A DNA stretch of 64,000 nucleotides, taken from Aporrectodea caliginosa (Eukaryota > Annelida > Clitellata > Crassiclitellata > Lumbricidae). The notes under the pieces were generated by a model, which was not told where the DNA came from, searched no databases, and saw only the letters and a list, made by a program, of their open reading frames with translations. The stretch lies in NCBI GenBank assembly GCA_020284085.1, contig JACEVL010000018.1, positions 1,397,501-1,461,500 on the forward strand. The letters are read 5' to 3'. Within the stretch, counting starts at the first letter, position 1. Every line of letters starts with the position of its first letter. Below are positions 56,816 through 64,000 of the stretch, in pieces. The translations under genes and the position numbers were made by a program.

Positions 56816-57380
56816 TTTTGTAAGACATTATTTACTTTTGATATGAAGTGCTTTTTTTCTATTACAAAATGCTGGATTATTTTAAATTGGTTATGGATTC
56901 TATGGGATATTGTGAGTAAATATAAATAAATAATTAAGCTTAGGAAAGCCTTTTATATACAGAAGTCCAAAAAATTGTTTTAAAAATTAAAATGATTTAT
57001 TTACTCCTCAGCTCCAGTTTGTCCCAATTTATATATTTATTATTTTATCATTTATTTATAAAACCAATCATCAGAGAATAAGGTATCCAACAATCCATGG
57101 TACATAGCACTGATCACATATCACAATAAAAATAATAGGCTCTAGAAGTGTCTAACTTTCATCCAGCTCCTGAAAAAAATAAAAAGTTGATTTTTATGGC
57201 TTCGATAACGCAATAATTTTGTATACAAAATTTAAGTTGTGATGTGGCACCCCTAAATAATGGAATATTTTAAAAAGATTTTGCACATGGGTTTCTACTA
57301 CCAATACGAACAGAACTGGGGGATGTCCCTGGCATTATAAAAAAATAACCATTTTGGCTGCCACCCTAATTAATGACCAC

Positions 57381-57600
57381 GACTGACATAGTTTAAAATT
57401 GACTTAAATTGCATAATTTGTAATTAAGTCGCAGAGGAATTCTTTTTGAAGGGAGAATGATCTCGTACGACTCATGGGGATACTTTTGCACGAGGGGATA
57501 GTTCCTCCTGTTCAGATTCATCTAGCTGGATAATCTATTTCCCTATGGCGATATAATTTTAATGGGGATACTCTATTTGGTGACACCGGCACCTTAGCGT
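57381..57600. other. Unique insertion between fossil exon halves
   Basis: No gene seen, and no counterpart in unit 1 before position 57585, where homology to 29565 (GCACCTTAGCGT-ACTCA) resumes. Confidence 0.5.
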
Positions 57601-58225
57601 TACTCATACATTGGTCATTTAAGACAATAATTGTGCTTAACGCACAATTAGTGCGCTAAAAATTGCCTCACAGTTTAACAACGTCAAGCCAATCGCCACA
57701 ACAACAACACAAATCCAAAGTACATAATGATACTAGACACACACGATTTATATGTCCACAATAACCAATTGTAGTACAGAAATCGACAGCTTTTACAGGT
57801 GTTGTAAAGACAACCGCTTGGCCTCTACCTTGCTCCTTTTTCAGGACTTTATTAGAATAAACTCCTCAACAGCATTTTCTGCTTGAATTCACGCCATCCT
57901 ATTTATTCAGAATTTTAAAATGTTATCCTCAGGTTGCTCAAAGCCACTCGAACATAGACTACTTAAACACGAGGTACTGAAGGCGTCCATGCTCGGGTCA
58001 TGGAAGTTGAGTCTAGTTATTGTCAATAAAATGAAATAAACTAAAATCAATGAACTATATATAATGCCCAATTTCAAAATACCCATCTGAATTTAGGAGG
58101 AGCATTATACAATTCTAGCCTCTCTGTTATATTACAATGCATTCTAACGCAATGCATTCTACTTTACTACATTGTATTTTGTTGTATTGAATTATAATTA
58201 TTGTAATAGATGACCACTGATTTAC

Positions 58226-58832
58226 CAGGGTTAACTTTCGAATGGCGTCGAGTAATTTGTAGAATTCGAGAGTAGCAGAAAACGAACACCATCAACGGCA
58301 GAAGGAATATGAAAAAGAAATAGCAGACGGCAAAACTAAGGCGATAGCCTTCGTTCGGCCATTTCTGATACGCCAGACAAACTCCATTGACAACATCAGA
58401 CATCAAACCACTCATGACAACGAGTAAAATCGACATGAAGTTCACCCAGGTGAGTAGGATCGCCACGCGATACATCCACGGGCGGGAGTGCTTTCGATAG
58501 AAGACCGGGTGTACAATCTTCGTGTATCTCTTGAGTGTCAGCACGACGAGATTTGCAGTGGAACAACTAAGGAGTGTCCAGATAATCGTCTCATTACCCA
58601 GAATGTTGCAAAGGACCAAACCAGTGATGCCTGTGTAGTCGACGTTACAGATTTTCATGGAGTAAATTGCGACCAACGAGATACAACACACTAGGTCCAG
58701 AACCATCTGATTTAGTACGATATTTATTCCTGCGATTCGAGTCTTCGATTGAACGAGGGCGAATGACATCAGACCATTGGCCGCTGAACCAATGACCCCG
58801 ATGATGACAACACAAACCTCGAAGACTGCCAT
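58226..58832 (-). CDS. Rhodopsin-like GPCR gene E, exon 1 (TM1-TM5), altered ERY motif
   Basis: 202 residues plus one base. The frame is open upstream to 58931, but the start at 58832 matches gene D. Motifs: GSAANGLM (N1.50), MVLDLV (D2.50), VLCNILG (Cys3.25), TWVNF, NGVCLAY (loop 2 Cys) and LLPLMVFVFCYSRIL. The TM3 end reads TLKRYTKIVH instead of TLERYMKIVH: codon GAG in D is AAG here, replacing the conserved acidic residue 3.49. Loop 2 position S also became P. No frame damage is seen. The locus may be a receptor with changed basal activity or one under relaxed constraint. Donor CCTG|GTAAAT, phase 1; about 326 residues with exon 2. Confidence 0.88.
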
Positions 58833-59890
58833 AATTTTATAGAATGAAAATGATCTCTCGAGTGTCAGAAACAAGAGAACTACACGTTCAATAGTTGCGA
58901 ACGTCTTATCCTTCATCAGCCTACGATGCATCAGACAGCACCTAATTTATACATACTGTGACTACTGTTGACCAGGTAGCACGCACCTGCGATGTGCGTG
59001 TGCAGACCATTTGGTTGTCATATAAACTTACAAGTTGTGACGGTGCACATAACGCTTTTATAAATGCATATATATATATATATATGCATATAAGATGTTA
59101 TGTATGTTTAATTGTTTATATGAATGTGTGTGTGTTCGTACGTAAGCATGTATGTATATTGTATATATGTAAAGATGCATCTATGTGTGGGAAATAGGCA
59201 ATGTGCTGCAACCCAGTTCGTTAACGGGTGGTGATTGTGGAACGACCTCAAGTCACGTCATGATTCTAGCAACGTCAAGATTCTAGCCACTATATAATTA
59301 GGGTGGCCTGAAATAACATGGGAAAATATTTTTTGAAACATGCTGTTCCACAAGGCTGCCCTTGTTCCACTTGACAAGAAAACTCTGCGTGGAAAAAATG
59401 ATAAAAAGTGAGCATGTTTAGAGTTCGCTCCTTGTCGACACTTTTTGTAGAAATCGTTAAAAATGTTCATCCGACGTTGTAACATTAGTTACATTATTTA
59501 TTAAAATTAGCACCCATGAACTTCAAGCACCTTCTTTCTAAATCATAATCTAGACGCCAACTGTATTTAAGTAAATAAGAGAATAACAAGCTCACTTACA
59601 AGTAAAAAAACTTGTTTCAAGTTGTTTGCGTTCAAAAATGTTGCTGAATTTTGAGGCAATTTTAATATTTTGCATGCTAACATTGCTAACTTAGAAACTA
59701 GCGACCTTCATCGCAATTCGTTTAATATTGTTGCCTATACTTATAAGTGCAGATGACGTTTGTGACACAATTTCAATTCCAGTGTTTCAGACTTGTTTCA
59801 TTGATTTGCATGTATGTAGCTTAGGCCAAAATGTTCAAAATTAGTTTCAAATGTGATTAATTCTTGACCGAATATTATTATCATTAATAC
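58833..59890. repeat. Duplicated block matching 32818-34117 and 35845-36200
   Basis: 5' flank of gene E. It is colinear with unit 1 except for that unit's MITE at 33185-33762 and the insertion at 34118-35842. A TATATATA run lies at 59070-59090. No gene seen. Confidence 0.8.
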
Positions 59891-59894
59891 ACAA

Positions 59895-60130
59895 TCGATG
59901 ATGTTGAGCAGAGTGTGAGCAAAGGACTTGCTCAGAGTCCCTATACAGTAACCGTTTTGGGGAGCTCAAATACGTATACACACAATTCCACGATGGCATC
60001 GAAACTTAGACGGATTATTGACATACAACTCTTTGAAGACACATTGCACTCTGTGAACGTTGCTCCCGTCATGAGAACATTTCCCACAGGAAGCGTGGAA
60101 CCTCGTCAGGTGTCAGTTCGTGGAGTATAA
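59895..60130. mobile_element. Degenerate tRNA-SINE-like segment, unit 2 copy
   Basis: Counterpart of 36550-36770 (AGGACTTGCTCAGAGTCCCT shared; AACATTTCCCACAGGAAGCG follows in both). Confidence 0.5.
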
Positions 60131-60980
60131 GTTGAAACACAAACTAATGGCATACAGCTTGGTCGATCTAATCGCCAGTTCAGTTCACTGAGTTTGCATT
60201 TTAAGTGAATTCGACGAATGTTCGTCTCACTGACGTAGTATATCAAATTAGATCGTTGGTTAGTACAAAGAATGCCGATTTCTTCATGCAAAATAAAAAT
60301 CGACCATAAGGTAGAATTTTAATGCGCCGAGCAGCGACTAATTCCCGCCAATAGTTTTCTTGAATAAAGTCATTCTACGGGTCTGTTTCAAATGCTTTTG
60401 TTTTCATTATGAAGCGATGAATGTAGCCAGACGTCAAGCGTTATTAAACTCGTCTTTACGGGCCATATTATTCAGATACAGGCATAAAAATGCATACATA
60501 CACACGAACATTTATGCCTGCATGCCTGCATGTCTAGTTGCATACATGCATATAAACATACATACCCCCACATACACACATAAATACATACATGCATACA
60601 TACATACATCCATTCATACGCATATGCATACGTACATATATACCTATATACATATTTGTATACATGCATGTATATTTACATACATATATACATATGTACA
60701 TACATAAATATATGTATACATGGGCTTGAATATCAGCTGTATTCCGCTGGTGATTATGAACTCAGATGACCGCGATCACCCAGCTCTCTTTGATGCAGTG
60801 GAAGGATAGCAATCCATTAACCCGGCATGAGTGTAAAGTGATTATCCTCCGCAGTGTTTCATCTTCTGCCTATTATACTGGTAGATGGTTTGTCGTCTTA
60901 TCTGCTGCTTAGTCTTGCCATTGTGTACGGCCAATGACTCAAATGCACTCATTGTATAGTTGAATTCGCTTGCGATCACT
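60131..60980. repeat. Right end of unit 2, duplicated at 36775-37690
   Basis: GATTATGAACTCAGATGACC and CACCCAGCTCTCTTTGATGC are shared. The TACA-like microsatellite here (60490-60720) is short and interrupted. Homology ends near 60985. No gene seen. Confidence 0.85.
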
Positions 60981-60984
60981 AGTG

Positions 60985-61946
60985 AAATAATTGTGAAAAC
61001 CCTTTTGCCGACATCAGGGCTTACAGTCAGAAACAATGACCAATAATCTCTCGCTCCTTTAATATAATTTATAATCTAAATATGCTGCTGGATAATTATT
61101 GCTAAGGTTTCATCCAGGTTTCTTCGCCCTGAGTAAAACATAGAGAGCTATTTAGGGTTTCTAGCTCTTCTTCTCTACACTTGATTATTGTTTGTCTAAA
61201 CCTCGCAAGTCTTTCCCTCTATAAGTAAGCAAATAAATAAGTAGATGAGAAGCATTAACAAACGCAATGCACTGTACATGGTATGCTTGATACGTTCAAA
61301 CAAACAAAATATTTATATATACAAACCAAGATTGAATGAGAGAAGCTATTGTATTGAACATAGGGGAGTAAAAGTTAGGGTTAGTCGTAGGGAGAAAATG
61401 AAGAGCTTAAATAGCCAGATCTACGAAAACCTTGTTAATATGTATAGCAGCCTTGCAAGGAAGCATTTTCTGAGTCAGGTTGTCAAACTGGAGATGTCAC
61501 GGTTATGGGAACGGGGCCGCAGGGAGTAGCAGTTAAAAAGCATACGAGACTTGAGAATTCGATCAGTTGCCAGAGGCTCTTCCTTTCATCTCAGCGTTGT
61601 TGACATCTTCAATAGAATTACTTCGTCTTTCTATTTACAAATACAACGTTATTCTGCTATTTTTAAGAAATATGATGGTAACATATACATCTCGAATGAA
61701 ACCCTTAGGTCTAAAGAGTTATAGTTATCCAACATGTGAGTGAAAAATTGTCTTAAACGGATTGCCGATTGCGCACAATATCGATGTCCGCAGTATGTTT
61801 CAATGGCGCACTACAGCCCTACGCACTCTTCATGTCGCGTGTGATATATATTCGTTTAATTGAGAAAAACAATCTGACAAAAACGCAGAAATGCTAACAT
61901 GAGTGATAATGGATAATTAAAGTTCATCAGAAGATTTTAGAATAAA
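60985..61946. other. Non-coding stretch with block related to 6200-6700
   Basis: 61610-61850 matches the reverse complement of the hypothetical frame at 6180-6869 (CACAATATCGATGTCC, CAGTATGTTTCAATGG shared). The reading frame is broken here. Otherwise no gene seen. Confidence 0.5.
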
Positions 61947-62613
61947 CTAGTAAATATTTTTATATAATGATCTGGGAATAAATTGAGAGTTGTCCTTGGG
62001 TGGGAGAGTATGGTTGTGTGCTCTAGGTTTTAATTGGTGAGAGGAGAGGGGTCGGAGTGGAGGTAGGAGTTGGTGAAGTACATGCTTGGGGTTGTGTAAT
62101 ATGGAGAAAAGGAGTTTCGCATCGGCTATATTGGCAAGTTCAGAGACTGTTGGAAAGGATTGCTCTAGGTATCCTAGGCGTTTGGCTCTTTTTAGGAGTT
62201 TTTCCAGGCGTTCTTTATCGGAAGCCAGGGTGAGACCCCACCAGGATGGGGAGGCATATAGAAGTTTAGCAACGGTAGTGGCTTTGGTTACATTATGGAT
62301 GGATGAGGAAGAAAGGCCATGGGTTTTGAGTTTTCTGATAGCATAAAAAGAGGAGGAGCAAGTAGCTGTGAGGTGGTCTATATGGGCTGTGAGTTTGAAA
62401 TTATCTTGAAGGATGACACCCAGTATTTTCAAAGTTTTAACTCGGGTAATACCAGGCAATGGAGGAGGAGGTTCAAATTGGTGTCGAGGTCGGAAAATGA
62501 TCATTTCTTTAGATTTAGAGCTATTTAAGGTAAGGTTATTGGCAGAAGCCCATGTAGAGATTAAATGCAGTTCAGATGGAATAGTATGAGCTTGAGAGGA
62601 TCCAGTAAGGAGG
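61947..62613 (-). mobile_element. LINE RT C-terminal fragment
   Basis: Minus strand. HLISTWASANNLTLNSSKSK (after the catalytic box) leads into a 185-residue frame: ILGVILQDNFKLTAHIDHLT, LLYASPSWWGLTLASDKERL, AKLLFSILHNPKHVLHQLLP, FIPRSLYKNIY. It is the same family as the fragment at 34440-34925. It is cut at 62613 by the following DNA element. Confidence 0.85.
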
Positions 62614-64000
62614 TAGGGTGTCCCACGATAGCATAGGAAAAATAAAATTGTTGAAACTTTTGATGCACTCCCTCCTAAAAGTTTCTTTATGATCCCGTAA
62701 TATTACCTGCCAAGTTTTATGACATTTCGAAAATATTTAGGGGTCCCGCAAGGCTCATAGAGTTAGTGCAGTTTGTCGTAAATTACGCATGGCATCATTG
62801 ACTTTTAAATATTTAGGTGACAACATTTTGATCCCATAATAACATGTTTAGTATCACTATAAAGCTCTTAAACAGCAGAATCTACAGATTTAACCTTCTT
62901 GTATATTATATGCATAAAGTTTCAATTATGAAGAAGACATAAAGCACACTACCAGAAGATATCAAATTTTTTGGCTTGCAAATCAAGGAAGACTTTCGAG
63001 CCTTTAAATCTGTCGGGCACTGGGAAGGCAAGCTGCTCCCTGACATAACTGGAGTAAACACGGACAAAGTGAACCGATGGCCAGTCCTGATTTCTTCTCT
63101 AGTTAATAGAAATACTAAACTTCTGGGTGTGCCAAAGTTGGCTTCTGTGTCAAGACAGGCAGCAGCAGTAGCAGTTCTAGACCATATGAAGTCGTGGCAG
63201 TGCGATACATTTATTATCGGCATGTGTTTTGACACAAGGGCCTCAAATACCGGCAGAGTTAATGGAGCCTGCACCCTTCTAGAGGCAGCCACCGGTCGTA
63301 ATCTGCTGCAGATGGCTTGTCAACATCACATGTTTGAAGTCCTGTTGTCTTATATATATTCGTAGTGTGCCTTGGTAAAGTTTGTCCATCAACTGGGGAG
63401 GCATTCTTCTCTTCAAGCGATTTAAAGATAAATGGTCCGACCTGGCTCACCTTCAACCAAAGCTTTATTAATGTCTGTCTGTGTCTGACAAACTGAAGGA
63501 GTTCATTACTGAACAGCTTCAACTTGACAATCCTCAAGATGATTAGAGAGAATTCTCCAACTCGCGGCATCCGTGTTTGGATTGAGCAGTTCGACAGCGG
63601 TTCGCAAGCCTGGTGCCCCTCTAGAGCGCGTTGGATGGCGAATGCATTATATATACTCAATGAAGATTTAGTTGCGTTTTGATGGAACCCAATCGGTTAT
63701 CCAATTGACGGCCCGTGAATTACAGGGCATCCACGATTTAACATTATGTTTTAGTCAACATCTGCATCCAATCGTGGTTTTCGTGTCGAGTCACTGCTGA
63801 TTCACCCATCAATGATATTCAACTAATAAAAAGGCTGCAATATTACGATGCTGCTGCTCTGAAGACCACTGAAGATGATGCTGTGTCATTCTTGGTACCT
63901 AAGCCAAGAGCTGGAAACCTCTCTCTGTTCTCACACCATCTCTTTTCTGAAGATAAAGCACAGCTTATGTTGACAATGAAAGGTGATCGAGGATTGCACT
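62614..64000 (+). mobile_element. Left part of a coding DNA transposon, runs off the window
   Basis: Starts with TAGGGTGTCCCA, the terminus of the 8-bp-duplication element at 22942-25030, and sits directly against a broken LINE. After about 320 non-coding bases it enters a degraded gene (62940 to the window end). The right end is not in the window. Confidence 0.65.
62940..64000 (+). pseudogene. Degraded transposon-encoded protein (putative transposase, hAT-like group)
   Basis: The frame 62976-63365 holds HWEGKLLPDITGVNTDKVNR, then LLGVPKLASVSRQAA, FDTRASNTGRVNGACTLLE and LLQMACQHHMFEVLL. Further pieces in shifted frames read RARWMANALYIL (about 63630) and SWYLSQELETSL (about 63890). These match, from memory, a repeated invertebrate protein type (GKLLPDxTG, FDTTASNTGRxNGAC, ACRHHxxE, ARWMAKAIY, HLWYLSEEL) that I associate with transposons. 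The DTxASNTG and HH-E residues may be catalytic; that is inference. At least two frameshifts and several stops make it dead. Confidence 0.55.

Larger units (their letters stand above)
54962..57372. mobile_element. hAT-type DNA element, 2.4 kb, 8-bp target duplication
   Basis: The ends carry TAGGGTGG inverted repeats (54962 on the left; CCACCCTAATTA ending at 57372 on the right), with subterminal similarity (TTCCAT-ATTTAG-TGCCACAT in both arms). ATGACCAC lies directly outside both ends (54954-54961, 57373-57380). Internally there are a degraded minus-strand coding stretch and two nested LINE fragments. Confidence 0.85.
53632..57725 (-). pseudogene. Fossil GPCR exon 1 in the gene E intron, split by insertions
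   Basis: Minus strand. The TM4-like part GGCGATTGGCTTGACGTTG lies at about 57680 and the TM5-to-donor part at 53632-53810, separated by about 3.8 kb of inserted DNA. The donor is GAG|GTACGT. Matches to the unit 1 fossil (29432-31765) run in the same order (AGAACACGAAGGTCACCAGA, AAAGCGAAGGCTTC). Frameshifts are present. The insertions differ from the one that split the unit 1 fossil. Confidence 0.75.
52570..58225 (-). other. Intron of gene E
   Basis: Phase-1 GT-AG intron (donor CCTG|GTAAAT). It contains a triplet microsatellite, a fossil exon 1 split by two adjacent DNA elements, and a duplicated block matching the gene D intron. Confidence 0.75.

Noticed and set aside
58833..58931. N-terminal extension of gene E by 33 residues
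   Set aside because: Gene D lacks a matching methionine-started extension, and the ATG at 58832 aligns with the starts of D, B and C.

Overview
The window is metazoan genomic DNA with no sign of bacterial organisation. It is AT-rich, intron-bearing and dense in transposons. Frequent TAGGCCTA-type words, CR1/L2-like and RTE-like LINE remnants, several hAT-like elements and a lineage-expanded set of short rhodopsin-class GPCRs suggest a marine invertebrate deuterostome, most likely an echinoderm. That assignment is inference.

The only convincing host genes are class A (rhodopsin-like) GPCRs of one family. Each has two coding exons: exon 1 covers TM1-TM5 and exon 2 covers TM6-TM7 plus the tail. 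They are joined by a phase-1 intron in the third intracellular loop. Five loci are seen: A (+, exon 2 only, 201-574, its exon 1 lies off the left edge), B (+, 12882-13482 and 14955-15283), D (-, 32817-32211 and 28185-27782), C (+, 41910-42510 and 43415-43782) and E (-, 58832-58226 and 52569-52196). There are also receptor fossils: two exon 2 stubs (about 10700 and 40620) and two broken exon 1 copies inside the introns of D and E. Ligands cannot be told from the sequence. Chemosensory use is an inference from the tandem, rapidly changing arrangement.

Layout: 1-10.1 kb is a partial, rearranged unit 0 (gene A, a LINE, a locally inverted block, MITEs). 10.7-37.7 kb is unit 1 (exon 2 fossil, B on +, then D on -). 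37.7-40.6 kb is a spacer with transposon fragments. 40.6-61.0 kb is unit 2, which repeats unit 1 in order and orientation (exon 2 fossil, C on +, E on -). 61.0-64 kb holds flanking homology, a LINE and the left part of a DNA transposon that runs off the window. Each unit therefore carries a convergent pair of receptors. Units 1 and 2 differ largely by transposon insertions, and comparing them gives near-empty sites for several elements: a nearly full-length CR1-like LINE (16.09-22.51 kb), a hAT-like element (22942-25030, 8-bp target duplication), a 9-bp-target-duplication element (29653-31722), a TA-flanked MITE (33185-33762) and an element with GGGGTTGGTTGCAAC repeats (50183-51441).

Most distinctive signals: the repeated convergent receptor pairs, fossil exon cassettes in introns, an E-to-K change in the ERY motif of gene E, a replaced C-terminal tail in gene B, and receptors that start almost inside TM1. 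Homologies and alignments were judged by eye. No search or alignment software was run.
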